The translations under genes were made by a program, and so were the position numbers. Source: Pseudomonas sp. MRSN 12121 (GTDB lineage Bacteria > Pseudomonadota > Gammaproteobacteria > Pseudomonadales > Pseudomonadaceae). Taken from it: 64,000 nt of DNA. This document shows, in pieces, positions 8,764 through 16,236 of the stretch. The DNA lies in assembly GCF_000931465.1 (NCBI RefSeq), contig NZ_CP010892.1, positions 5,789,388 to 5,853,387 of the forward strand, in the 5' to 3' direction. The notes under the pieces were generated by a model, which was given only the letters and a program-made list of their open reading frames with translations, searched no databases and was not told where the DNA came from. Each line of letters opens with the position of its first letter. Positions within the stretch are counted from its first letter, which is position 1.

Positions 8764-9729
8764 TGCCCGGGAAAAAGCCTCGCCGCAGGCCGTTTCGGCC
8801 GAGAGGATTTCCCGCACCGCCAGCAGCACGCCCAAAAGAATCGCCGCGAACCCCAGCGCCTCGACCGGCGTCGGCCAGCGTCCATGGAATGCCAGTCCCA
8901 GCAGCGTGGCGAACAGCGATTCCAGCGAAACCAGTTGCCCGGAAAGCACCATGGGCAAGCGCCGCGTCGCCTGGTTCCAGGCCCACGCTCCGGCCACCGA
9001 GGAAAACAGTGCAATGGCCAGCGCCCACGCGTACAACCACCCCGCGTGCTCAAGGCCAAAGCCCAGGGCCGGCAACCTGAATACCCCCAGCATCAGCCCG
9101 ATGGGCACCAGGCACAGCGTGCCCAACGCCCCGCCGCTCATCATCAACCCGGTCCAGGCACCGACCGACGCGGCGGGAATCACATGCAGCGCTTTCTGGT
9201 TGAGCAGGCTGAACAGCAGCCACAGCAGGACGGCGATGATCGAGGCGGCCAGACCGATCATCAGGCCGCGCGGCGATGCCATGGCCTGAGTCGCCGCGCT
9301 GAGATGAATCAACCCCAGCCCTGTCCCGAGCAATACCAACGGCACTGCCAAACGCTTCCAGGCCAGCGTCTGGTAGTGGGCGTTGCCCAGCAGCGCCAGC
9401 AGGATCGGCACCATGGCGATCAACGAAGGGGTCAGCAGCGGCCCGCCGAATACCACACCGATGGCGATACTGGTGCTGTAGCCCAGGTAGCCAGCGATGC
9501 CGAGCCCCAGGGAAACCAGCTTCCAGCCGGGCCGGATAAACCTGAGCCCTGCCCGGTGGGTCACGAGCAGCACCGCGCCTATCGCCCCCGCCAGCAGAAA
9601 CCTCAGCGCCATCAGGTCATGAATGCTGTAGGCCCCCGTGACATAGGGTGCGATAAAGTTCAGCGACCAGCTCAAGGTGGCGAAAATGGCTAGGGCCACG
9701 CCGGCGGCCAGGGAGGTTCGGGAAGTCAT
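8761..9729 (-). CDS. EamA/DMT-family transporter
   Basis: 322 aa with about ten hydrophobic segments in two EamA halves (residues ~10-150 and 165-305). I used ATG 9729, which has GTGGAGCT upstream; a TTG at 9747 would add six residues without a better ribosome site. Family members export amino acids, metabolites or drugs across the inner membrane. It is divergent from a LysR gene at 9822, with an operator-like repeat in the 92-bp gap, so that regulator probably controls it. Confidence 0.85.
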   Translation of the reverse strand: MTSRTSLAAGVALAIFATLSWSLNFIAPYVTGAYSIHDLMALRFLLAGAIGAVLLVTHRAGLRFIRPGWKLVSLGLGIAGYLGYSTSIAIGVVFGGPLLTPSLIAMVPILLALLGNAHYQTLAWKRLAVPLVLLGTGLGLIHLSAATQAMASPRGLMIGLAASIIAVLLWLLFSLLNQKALHVIPAASVGAWTGLMMSGGALGTLCLVPIGLMLGVFRLPALGFGLEHAGWLYAWALAIALFSSVAGAWAWNQATRRLPMVLSGQLVSLESLFATLLGLAFHGRWPTPVEALGFAAILLGVLLAVREILSAETACGEAFSRA

Positions 9730-9807
9730 CGGTAGCTCCACTGTCAAGCGAACCTCATAGTGGTTGGCCCCGCCGCTGTGCTACAAACGAGTTCTCGGTC
9801 CTGAATG

Positions 9808-9824
9808 CATAACCGAAAATTATG
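9808..9824. promoter_or_regulatory. LysR-type inverted repeat overlapping the regulator's start codon
   Basis: CATAA (9808-9812), 7-bp spacer, TTATG (9820-9824). The right arm contains the ATG of the LysR gene (9822). Bound regulator would block its own gene directly. Confidence 0.5.
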
Positions 9825-10748
9825 AATCCGCTCGGCAAGGCCCTTCCTCCACTGTCCAGCCTGCTGCCCTTCGAAGCGGCTGCCCGCCTGGGCAGCTTTT
9901 CCCGGGCGGCGGACGAATTGCACCTCACCCAGGCGGCCATCAGCCGGCAGATCCGCGGCCTGGAAGAAAACCTGGGAGTGAAGCTGTTCTGCCGCCGGAA
10001 CCGGGCGGTCTTCCTGACGCCGGAAGGCTACGAGCTGTCCAACGTCGTCAGCGCCGCACTGCAAAACATTCGCAGCAGCGCCGAGGGGCTGCGGGGGGCC
10101 TCCCGCAAGCACCAGGTCGTCCTCCTGTGCCAGCTGTGCGAAGCCTTCTACTGGCTGATGCCGCGCCTCTCGCTGTTTCACCAGCGCCACGCACAGATCG
10201 AGATCCAAGTGGTGACCACCACCCGGCCCCTGACCGAATTCGATGGATCGTTCGACGTCGCCCTGCAAAGCACCGGCAAGGCCAGCGGCCCGCATGCCCT
10301 GGCGTTTACCGCCTCGGACGAAGTGTTTCCGGTGTGCAGCCCGGGCTATCTGCGCGGTGCGGCCATGCCGCTGACTCTGTCGGACCTGCAGCGGCATACG
10401 CTGCTGCACCATCGCACGACCCCACCCAACCTGATGGAGTGGGACAGCTGGCTGCGCAGGCTCGGACATACCCTGGCCGACGGCACCCGCAGCATGGTGT
10501 TCGACAACTACCCGATGATGTTGCAAGCCGCCGTCGAAGGGCACGGCATCGCCATGGGCTGGAGCCGGACCGCCGACCGCCTGATCGAAAGCGCAGCGTT
10601 GATCAGGCCCTGCCTGGAAAGCGTACCGCTGCCCAATGCCTTGTCGATCTACGTCCACGAGCGCGACCCGCAACGGAGCGAGACCCAGGCCCTGGTCCAG
10701 TGGCTACGGGACGAATTGCAGGGCGATGAGCCTGGCGCCTCCATCTAA
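9822..10748 (+). CDS. LysR-family transcriptional regulator
   Basis: 308 aa. The winged helix is LPPLSSLLPFEAAARLGSF, then LTQAAISRQIRGLEENLG, and the effector domain follows from ~residue 95. The start at 9822 fits the family N-terminus, but there is no Shine-Dalgarno sequence (upstream is ACCGAAAATT), so translation may be leaderless or weak. Divergent from the DMT transporter; likely its regulator. Effector unknown. Confidence 0.88.
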   Translation: MNPLGKALPPLSSLLPFEAAARLGSFSRAADELHLTQAAISRQIRGLEENLGVKLFCRRNRAVFLTPEGYELSNVVSAALQNIRSSAEGLRGASRKHQVVLLCQLCEAFYWLMPRLSLFHQRHAQIEIQVVTTTRPLTEFDGSFDVALQSTGKASGPHALAFTASDEVFPVCSPGYLRGAAMPLTLSDLQRHTLLHHRTTPPNLMEWDSWLRRLGHTLADGTRSMVFDNYPMMLQAAVEGHGIAMGWSRTADRLIESAALIRPCLESVPLPNALSIYVHERDPQRSETQALVQWLRDELQGDEPGASI

Positions 10749-10851
10749 GCCTTTCCCAGAACGGCAATCGCCCTGCCTCTTGCCCCGTTCACTGCTGTAC
10801 ATTCCTCCCCACGGACGACACATCATTTACCCAGTGAACGGAGTTCAACGC

Positions 10852-12690
10852 GTGTTCTCGACCCTCAATCCGCGTCACCGCCGGCTTACCAGTTGCTCGC
10901 TGATAGCCGTCGCCCTCACCCTCGCCGCTTGCAACGCCTCCGCCCCTTCCCACACAGCCCTGCCCCCGCCGCCCGAAGTCGCGTCGGGCTACCGCACCGA
11001 CCTGCGCGTGCAGCACGCCGACCGGCACATGGCCGCGGCCGCCAACCCGCTGGCCGCCGAAGCCGGGCGCGAGATGTTGCGCCAGGGTGGTTCGGCCATC
11101 GACGCGGCGATTGCCATGCAAGCGGTGCTGACCCTGGTGGAACCACAGTCGTCGGGCATCGGCGGCGGCGCCTTGATCGTGCTCTGGGACGGCAAGGCGG
11201 TGCGCACTTACGACGGTCGCGAAACCGCGCCGGCCGGGGCCACCGAGAAGCTGTTCCTGCAGGCCGACGGCAAACCCATGCCCTTCCCCCAGGCGCAGAT
11301 CGGCGGGCGCTCGGTGGGTACGCCGGGGGTGTTGCGCGCCCTGGAACTGGCGCATGAAAAACACGGACGCCTGCCTTGGGCGCAGTTGTTCGAGCCGGCG
11401 ATCAAGCTGGCCGAACAGGGCTTCCCGATTTCGCCGCGCCTGCACGGCCTGCTCGTCGCCGACCCGTACCTGGCGCAATCGCCGGACATGGCCGCCTACT
11501 TCCTGAATGCCGACGGCACGCCGAAAGCCGTCGGCACCCTGCTGAAAAACCCGCAGCTGGCCGCCGTGCTCAAGCGCATCGCCGCGGAAGGTCCGGACGC
11601 CCTGTACAAGGGCCCGGTGGCACGGGAAATCGTGGCCAAGGTGCAAGGCCACGCCAACCCGGGCAGCCTGTCGCTCAACGACCTGCAAGGCTACCGCGCC
11701 AAGGAGCGCGAGCCACTGTGCACCGACTACAAGCGCTGGCAGGTCTGCGGCATGCCGCCGCCGTCGTCGGGCGGCATCGCCCTGGCGCAGATCCTCGGCA
11801 CCTTGCAGGCGCTGGAAGCCCGCGACCCGCGCTATGCGCTGCCGCCCTTGAAGCCGACCAAGACCCACCTGCCCGCCGGCCTGGAACCGGCGCCTGAAGC
11901 CGTGCACCTGATCGCCGAAGCCGAGCGCCTGGCCTATGCCGACCGCGCGCTGTACGTGGCGGATTCGGACTTCGCCCCGGTGCCGATCGCCGGCCTGGTC
12001 GCCCCGCAGTACCTGGCCCAGCGCGCGGCCCTGATCGGCGCGCGCAGCATGGGCAAGGCCGAACCCGGCAAGCCCCAGGGCGTGCAGGTGGCCTACGCCC
12101 CGGACCGCTCGCCGCTGCGCATCTCCACCTCGCAAGTGGTGGCGGTGGACGACCTCGGTGGCGCGGTGTCGATGACCACCACCGTGGAAGCGGCCTTCGG
12201 CTCGCACCTGATGGTCCAGGGCTTCCTGCTCAACAACCAGATGACCGACTTTTCCTTCATTCCCGAAGAGAACGGCCAGCCGGTGGCCAACCGCGTGCAG
12301 CCGGGCAAGCGCCCGCGCTCGTCCATGGCGCCGACGCTGATCTTCGACCGCGCCAGCGGCGAGCTGCTGGCCACCGTTGGCTCGCCGGGCGGTTCGCAGA
12401 TCATCGAGTACGTGGCCAAGTCGGTGATCGGCATGCTCGACTGGAACCTCGATCCGCAAGCGGCGATCAGCCTGCCCAACTTCGGCAGCCGCAACGGCCC
12501 CACCGAGCTGGAGCAAGGGCAATTCACCCCGGCGCTGAAAGCGGCGCTGAAGGCCAAGGGGCACGAAGTGAGCGATATCGACATGACCAGCGGCACCCAG
12601 GCGATCGTCCGGGTCCGCGACGCCCAGGGCAAAACCTCCTGGGCCGGAGGCGCCGACCCACGGCGTGAAGGGGCGGCGCTGGGGGATTGA
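10852..12690 (+). CDS. ggt: Gamma-glutamyltransferase family protein, probable lipoprotein
   Basis: 612 aa from GTG 10852, preceded by ACGGAG. The N-terminus has an Arg-rich start, hydrophobic core and lipobox LAAC (Cys27), so it is likely anchored to a membrane facing the periplasm, unusual for this normally soluble periplasmic enzyme. NPLAAEAGREMLRQGGSAIDAA and ESGxGGG-like SSGIGGGALIVLWDGK are family blocks. Aligning ISTSQVVAVDD with the E. coli TTHYSVVDK stretch places the self-cleaving nucleophile at Thr426. It would cleave gamma-glutamyl bonds of glutathione and related peptides. A longer ORF upstream overlaps the LysR gene and is rejected. The substrate may differ from glutathione. Confidence 0.85.
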   Translation: MFSTLNPRHRRLTSCSLIAVALTLAACNASAPSHTALPPPPEVASGYRTDLRVQHADRHMAAAANPLAAEAGREMLRQGGSAIDAAIAMQAVLTLVEPQSSGIGGGALIVLWDGKAVRTYDGRETAPAGATEKLFLQADGKPMPFPQAQIGGRSVGTPGVLRALELAHEKHGRLPWAQLFEPAIKLAEQGFPISPRLHGLLVADPYLAQSPDMAAYFLNADGTPKAVGTLLKNPQLAAVLKRIAAEGPDALYKGPVAREIVAKVQGHANPGSLSLNDLQGYRAKEREPLCTDYKRWQVCGMPPPSSGGIALAQILGTLQALEARDPRYALPPLKPTKTHLPAGLEPAPEAVHLIAEAERLAYADRALYVADSDFAPVPIAGLVAPQYLAQRAALIGARSMGKAEPGKPQGVQVAYAPDRSPLRISTSQVVAVDDLGGAVSMTTTVEAAFGSHLMVQGFLLNNQMTDFSFIPEENGQPVANRVQPGKRPRSSMAPTLIFDRASGELLATVGSPGGSQIIEYVAKSVIGMLDWNLDPQAAISLPNFGSRNGPTELEQGQFTPALKAALKAKGHEVSDIDMTSGTQAIVRVRDAQGKTSWAGGADPRREGAALGD

Positions 12691-12714
12691 TAACCAACAG
12701 ATAAACCCCGGCCC

Positions 12715-12763
12715 CTGACGCCTGGCTCCTGGCTCCTGGCTCCTGACTCCTGACGCCTGACGC
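12715..12763. repeat. Seven heptamer tandem repeats (CTGRCKC) abutting a REPIN
   Basis: Units of exactly 7 bp: CTGACGC, CTGGCTC x3, CTGACTC, CTGACGC x2, then CTGTAGC, which already belongs to the REPIN start. They lie 25 bp after the ggt stop. No coding role is apparent. Confidence 0.85.
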
Positions 12764-12765
12764 CT

Positions 12766-12883
12766 GTAGCCGCTGCCGAGCCCCAGCGAGGCTGCGATCG
12801 ACTGCGAAGCAGGCGCATGTTCTTGAGACCGCAGGAGGACCTGCGGTCCTATCGCAGCCTCGCCGGGGCTCGGCAGCGGCTAC
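12766..12883. repeat. REPIN, family A (copy 1)
   Basis: Starts GTAGCCGCTGCCGAGC and ends with the inverse GCTCGGCAGCGGCTAC; inner arms are GCGAGGCTGCGAT and ATCGCAGCCTCGC. Two inverted REP sequences form one long cruciform. The same sequence recurs at 21072, 23659, 34704, 35479, 35647, 42837, 42981 and (partial) 43123. This is the class that surrounds the RAYT gene. Confidence 0.9.
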
Positions 12884-12952
12884 AGGGGCCGGTGTACCTT
12901 CGACGAATGCGTGGGGTGCTCGTCAGCGTCACAGAATGTCGCAGCAATGCCG

Positions 12953-12981
12953 TTGCGACGCTCTCCCCTCCCCGCTATCCT
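12953..12981 (+). promoter_or_regulatory. Possible promoter of the DUF3077 leader RNA
   Basis: TTGCGA (12953-12958), 17-bp spacer, TATCCT (12976-12981). It is a fair sigma-70 match immediately before the strongly structured stretch, so the predicted transcript would begin close to the first hairpin. Confidence 0.4.
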
Positions 12982-12983
12982 TC

Positions 12984-13087
12984 GCCCGTCGCTGCAACAG
13001 CAGCGAACGGGCTTGGCGGCCCGAATCACGAAAGGCACAACAGCGCCAAAACACGAATGCAGGCGCTTTTTTTGCGCCCGCATTTTT
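12984..13087 (+). ncRNA. Candidate small RNA or attenuated 5' leader
   Basis: GCCCGT+CGCTG (12984-12994) pairs with CAGCG+ACGGGC (13001-13012) with one bulged A, giving 11 bp closed by CAACAG. About 45 nt later comes a terminator hairpin ending in T's (13057-13087). Together they make a ~100-nt unit with promoter, stable 5' hairpin and terminator. Whether it is a free sRNA or the first part of the DUF3077 leader cannot be told. I do not recognise an Rfam family. Confidence 0.45.
13057..13087 (+). terminator. Rho-independent terminator inside the DUF3077 leader
   Basis: ATGC-A-GGCGC (13057-13066), loop of seven T, GCGCC-C-GCAT (13074-13083), then TTTT. There is one A/C mismatch. Read-through would be needed to reach the DUF3077 gene from an upstream start. 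Confidence 0.7.
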
Positions 13088-13094
13088 GTGTCAT

Positions 13095-13168
13095 GGCGGA
13101 TTGCGCAGGGACCCCTTAGGGGGTGCCGGTTCCTTTCGTGCCGGTCCGCCAACCTTGTGCAATTCGCC
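13095..13168 (+). promoter_or_regulatory. Structured RNA leader (three-way junction) upstream of DUF3077 gene
   Basis: The outer stem is 13 uninterrupted pairs: GGCGGATTGCGCA (13095-13107) with TGTGCAATTCGCC (13156-13168), two of them G-U. It encloses a hairpin ACCCC-TTAG-GGGGT (13111-13124) and a second CCGG/CCGG hairpin (13126-13144). The result is a compact three-way junction 60 nt before the start codon. It could be a riboswitch-like element, a protein site or a repeat; the class is not one I can name. Confidence 0.55.
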
Positions 13169-13227
13169 ACCCTAATCTGCTTGGCGGCAGACGGTGGTGA
13201 TCCCCTCAAACGAAAGGATTCGTCACC

Positions 13228-13515
13228 ATGGAACACACCCTCAATCCGTCCCCCTCATCCCTGCACACCCTCGGCGAAATAACCTTTGCCCATTGTGGCG
13301 AAGGCCAACGCCCGCTCCTGCGGGTCAACGCCGACGTGCCCCTGGGCGATGCCCTGGAACATGCCTCGCTGCTGCTACATCTGGCAAAACAGTTGACCCT
13401 GGACGCGGCCATGGAGCCGCAGGCGGACCGCTATGCTTGGGCGACACATTACCTGGGTGAGATGGGTAAAGCGGTGATGGATGACGTGCACACCGCGATG
13501 ACGGCAGGCGCCTGA
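13228..13515 (+). CDS. DUF3077/DUF6124-type small protein
   Basis: 95 aa; ATG 13228 has GAAAGGA upstream. The GEITFAHCGEGQRPLLRVNADVPLGDALEHAS core and a hydrophobic helix (LLLHLAKQLTLDAA) followed by YAWATHYLGEMGKAVMDD are typical of a small Pseudomonas-specific family often present in several copies per genome. Function is unknown. The long structured leader suggests tight post-transcriptional control. Confidence 0.75.
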   Translation: MEHTLNPSPSSLHTLGEITFAHCGEGQRPLLRVNADVPLGDALEHASLLLHLAKQLTLDAAMEPQADRYAWATHYLGEMGKAVMDDVHTAMTAGA

Positions 13516-13584
13516 CGATAGTGCCTCGACGGACAGTCTGCATGGCTGTCCGTCCATCGTCTTCCTCTCTCTCCCCCTTGTTTA

Positions 13585-13601
13585 AGTCCCATGACGGGAC
13601 T
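13585..13601. promoter_or_regulatory. Inverted repeat upstream of higB
   Basis: AGTCCC (13585-13590), ATGAC, GGGACT (13596-13601), 13 bp before the higB ATG. Its position is right for autoregulatory binding by the HigA antitoxin. Confidence 0.45.
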
Positions 13602-13614
13602 AAGGTTTCGAGCC

Positions 13615-13917
13615 ATGAGGATTATCGCCGTCAGTCATTTGAAGACGTTCTGGAAGCAGTATCCGGATGCCGAGCAACCGCTTCTGGCCTGGATCGATGA
13701 AGCGCGCAGTGCCCACTGGTCCAGCCCGGCACAGATCAAGGAGCAGTTTCGCAGCGCCAGCATTCTCAAGAGCCGTCGAGTGGTGTTCAACATCAAAGGC
13801 AATGACTACCGGCTGGTGGTGGCCGTGGCTTACCGCTACAGCGCCCTCTACATCAAGTTCGTTGGCACTCACCCGCAGTACGATGCCATCGACGCCGACA
13901 GCGTTGAAATGGAGTAA
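13615..13917 (+). CDS. higB: HigB-type toxin (ribosome-dependent mRNA interferase)
   Basis: 100 aa from ATG 13615; an ATG at 13591 lies inside the operator-like repeat and is less likely. The sequence SRRVVFNIKGNDYRLVVAVAY and YIKFVGTHPQYDAID is the HigB_toxin pattern (RelE fold), with the conserved C-terminal THxxYD motif. It would cut mRNA on the ribosome. The higA gene follows after 5 nt; toxin-first order is the hallmark of higBA. Confidence 0.9.
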   Translation: MRIIAVSHLKTFWKQYPDAEQPLLAWIDEARSAHWSSPAQIKEQFRSASILKSRRVVFNIKGNDYRLVVAVAYRYSALYIKFVGTHPQYDAIDADSVEME

Positions 13918-13922
13918 CGAGC

Positions 13923-14294
13923 ATGCAGATTCGCCCCATTCACACCGACCAGGATTACCGTGCGGCCCTCAAGCAGGTGTCCGTGCTATTCGATAACGAG
14001 CCGGAACCCGGCACCCCGGAAGGCGATTACTTCGACGTGATGATCACCCTGATCGAAGCCTATGAAGCCCGGCAGTTCCCCGTCGACCTGCCCAACCCGA
14101 TCGAGGCCATCAAGTTCCGCATGGAGCAATCGGGCCTGTCGGCCGCCGACCTGGCCCCGGCCATTGGCCGCACCAACCGGGTCTACGAAGTGCTCAACGG
14201 CAAGCGCGCCCTGACCCTGCCGATGATCTGGAAGCTGCACCAATTGTTCGGCATCCCCGCCCAGAGCCTGATCAAGCCGGGGAAGTCGGTCTGA
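13923..14294 (+). CDS. higA: HigA-type antitoxin, helix-turn-helix
   Basis: 123 aa. The C-terminal XRE helix-turn-helix is NPIEAIKFRMEQSGLSAADLAPAIGRTNRVYEVLNGKRALTLPMIWKLHQLFGIP; residues 1-60 form the toxin-binding region typical of the E. coli HigA branch. It neutralises HigB and represses the operon. A perfect hairpin TGCCCTCG/CGAGGGCA (14345-14364) lies 50 nt after the stop, without a T tract. Confidence 0.9.
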   Translation: MQIRPIHTDQDYRAALKQVSVLFDNEPEPGTPEGDYFDVMITLIEAYEARQFPVDLPNPIEAIKFRMEQSGLSAADLAPAIGRTNRVYEVLNGKRALTLPMIWKLHQLFGIPAQSLIKPGKSV

Positions 14295-14453
14295 GTGACA
14301 CTCGGCTACGGACCCGCAACACTGTCGATACCCATGTCGAATGTTGCCCTCGCCACCGAGGGCACATGTCCCATCTCCGCCATTAGCGTCACTCCGCCAT
14401 GAATTGCGCCTCCATCCGAGGTCCGAGCCTCAAGCCGCAAAGGCGAAACAACC

Positions 14454-14484
14454 TTGAGCTTGCCCTTAGGTAAACCTCTAAAGT
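14454..14484 (+). promoter_or_regulatory. MerR-type promoter with 19-bp spacer
   Basis: TTGAGC (14454-14459) and TAAAGT (14479-14484) are separated by 19 bp, the overlong spacer used by MerR activators that untwist DNA. The spacer holds an imperfect dyad (TTAGG/CCTCTAA). It drives the MerR gene itself, implying autoregulation. Confidence 0.6.
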
Positions 14485-14520
14485 GCCCTCTCGCCCCTCA
14501 CCACAAAAAAGGATGTTTGC

Positions 14521-15333
14521 ATGCTCACCATCGGACAAATGGCCCGCTGTCATGGCCTCACCACCAAGACCTTGCGCCACTACGACAGCATCGGCCTGTT
14601 CACCCCGGCGTTGACCGGGCAGGACAACGGTTATCGCTATTACCAGCCGGAGCAGATCGGCATCCTGGGGCGCATTGTCTGGTTGCGGCAGTTGGGCATG
14701 GGGCTGGAGGAGATTCGTGGGCTGGCGGACAACGGCGCGCTGCACGATGTATTGAGCCTGCGCCAGGCGTTGCAGGCCCATGCCGACGAGCTGCAAGCGC
14801 AGCTCGCCCGTGGCCAGAACCTGCTCGGCCAGCTGCAGCGTTACCTGGCGCAGCCCGAGCGCAGTGTGCCGGAGCCGCAGACGCCAGTGCGGGTGAAGCT
14901 GCCGGCGCAGCGCATCATCGGCATGGCCTGGCAACAGGATGACGAAGGCACGATTGCCGAGTTGTGGCAGCGTTTCGAGCCACGGGAGCAGGAGATCCAG
15001 CGCCTGGCCGAGCCGGTCGGCACCTATGGCATTTGCCAGCCCCTGGGCGACGGCCAGTGGCGTTACGTCGCCGGGCTGCCGGTCAGCGCCGAGGCACCCT
15101 TGGTGGAAGGCATGGTGGCGCTGGAGATTCCCGCCCGTCAGTACGCCCGGGTCGAGCATCGGGGCACGGTACAGACCCTGCCGGAAACCTTCCGCGCGGC
15201 CTACAGCGAATGGCTGCCGGCCGCCGGGATGCAGCCCGACGAAGGGGTGGAATTCGAATACACCGGCGAGCGTTTTTTCGGACCGATGCACCCGGACAGC
15301 GTGGTCGAGCTCTATATCCCGCTGAAAGGCTGA
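14521..15333 (+). CDS. MerR-family regulator with GyrI-like effector domain
   Basis: 270 aa. The N-terminal MerR helix-turn-helix is MLTIGQMARCHGLTTKTLRHYDSIGLFTP; a dimerising coiled coil runs ~residues 75-118; the C-terminal half (VRVKLPAQRIIGMAWQ to VVELYIPLKG) is a GyrI/AraC-effector-binding domain as in BmrR and SAV-type multidrug sensors. Such proteins bind hydrophobic cationic compounds. No transporter gene is adjacent, so the regulon is not evident. Confidence 0.87.
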   Translation: MLTIGQMARCHGLTTKTLRHYDSIGLFTPALTGQDNGYRYYQPEQIGILGRIVWLRQLGMGLEEIRGLADNGALHDVLSLRQALQAHADELQAQLARGQNLLGQLQRYLAQPERSVPEPQTPVRVKLPAQRIIGMAWQQDDEGTIAELWQRFEPREQEIQRLAEPVGTYGICQPLGDGQWRYVAGLPVSAEAPLVEGMVALEIPARQYARVEHRGTVQTLPETFRAAYSEWLPAAGMQPDEGVEFEYTGERFFGPMHPDSVVELYIPLKG

Positions 15334-15440
15334 GCCCGCGATCAGACGAACCGTCGCCGTCTGACAGGCCACTGTCAGCAAAAGGACTCACGATACCGCT
15401 ATGCTCTGTAGCGAACCCACGGCAACGGAGCGAAGGGGCG

Positions 15441-16157
15441 ATGAGTTTCCAGGCGCCAGTGTTGAAGCAGATACCGGGTATCCGCCATGAGTTTTCGCGG
15501 ATCGGGGCACCGCCACCCGCCAACCTGTTCTTCTGCTCCCAGGTCCATACCGGCGAGGTGGTCGAGGCCAGCACCACCCTGCCGAGCGGCATCATTCGCG
15601 GCGACGCGGTGTTCACCCGCACCGGCCGGCCGATCGCGGTGATCACCGCCGACTGCCTGCCGCTGCTGATCAGCAGCGAAGACGCGTCCTGGATCGCCGC
15701 AGTGCATGGCGGCTGGAAGGGCCTGCACGGCGGCATCATCGATAACGTGCTGCAACACTTCGCCGCCAAGGGCATCGCCGCGCATCAGTTGCGCGTAGCG
15801 TTCGGCCCTTCGATCAAGCCGTGCTGCTATGAAGTCAGCCCGGATTTCGTCGAGACCCTGGCCGCCACCCAGGGTCACCTGTGGCCCCGGGACCAGGCCC
15901 CCTGGAGCCAGCAACGCCCGGCGCCGCAACGGCCGCCGGAAATTGCCCCGCCGGCACCTACCCGGCCGGACTCGCTGTGGTTCGACCTGGGCCGCTACGC
16001 TCTGCATCTGCTGCACGCGGCGGGTATCGCCGACGAACAGATCGAACACTGCGACCACTGCACCTATTGCTCGAGTTCGAGCCTGGCCAGCTATCGCCGG
16101 CGTGGTCGACTGGGCGAAGAGAAGTCTTTTCAGTATTCATGGATAGGGCGAGCCTGA
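15441..16157 (+). CDS. pgeF: YfiH/PgeF-family protein (polyphenol oxidase-like, peptidoglycan editing)
   Basis: 238 aa from ATG 15441. Family blocks: FFCSQVHTG, RGDAVFT, ITADCLPLLI, AAVHGGWKG, FGPSIKPCCYEV and CTYCSSSSLASYRRRG. The metal-site His (VH) and Cys (ADC) residues are present. Homologues are called laccase-like, but E. coli PgeF removes misincorporated serine from UDP-MurNAc-dipeptide, and the mammalian relative acts on purine nucleosides. HTG replaces the usual HGxxV. An insertion rich in Pro (residues ~150-175) is unusual. Since the adjacent ddl gene is also wall-related, a wall role is plausible. It may be a second paralogue, because pgeF normally neighbours rluD. Confidence 0.82.
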   Translation: MSFQAPVLKQIPGIRHEFSRIGAPPPANLFFCSQVHTGEVVEASTTLPSGIIRGDAVFTRTGRPIAVITADCLPLLISSEDASWIAAVHGGWKGLHGGIIDNVLQHFAAKGIAAHQLRVAFGPSIKPCCYEVSPDFVETLAATQGHLWPRDQAPWSQQRPAPQRPPEIAPPAPTRPDSLWFDLGRYALHLLHAAGIADEQIEHCDHCTYCSSSSLASYRRRGRLGEEKSFQYSWIGRA

Positions 16158-16236
16158 GACCGGTTTGTCACAACCGATCTCTGTCGCCATGCCGGGGCAA
16201 CCTTGCCCCTTTCACAGACCCACCAAAGGAACGACC

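Noticed and set aside
10636..10851. N-terminal extension of gamma-glutamyltransferase from the ATG at 10636
   Set aside because: It overlaps the LysR gene in another frame, and the GTG at 10852 has a ribosome site and starts a lipoprotein signal peptide.
12911..13282. 123-codon ORF through the structured leader
   Set aside because: Its reading frame follows the folded RNA elements and terminator, has no ribosome site and overlaps the DUF3077 start; better explained as leader.
14345..14364. Terminator after higA
   Set aside because: The TGCCCTCG/CGAGGGCA hairpin is perfect but lacks a T tract; mentioned in the higA entry only.
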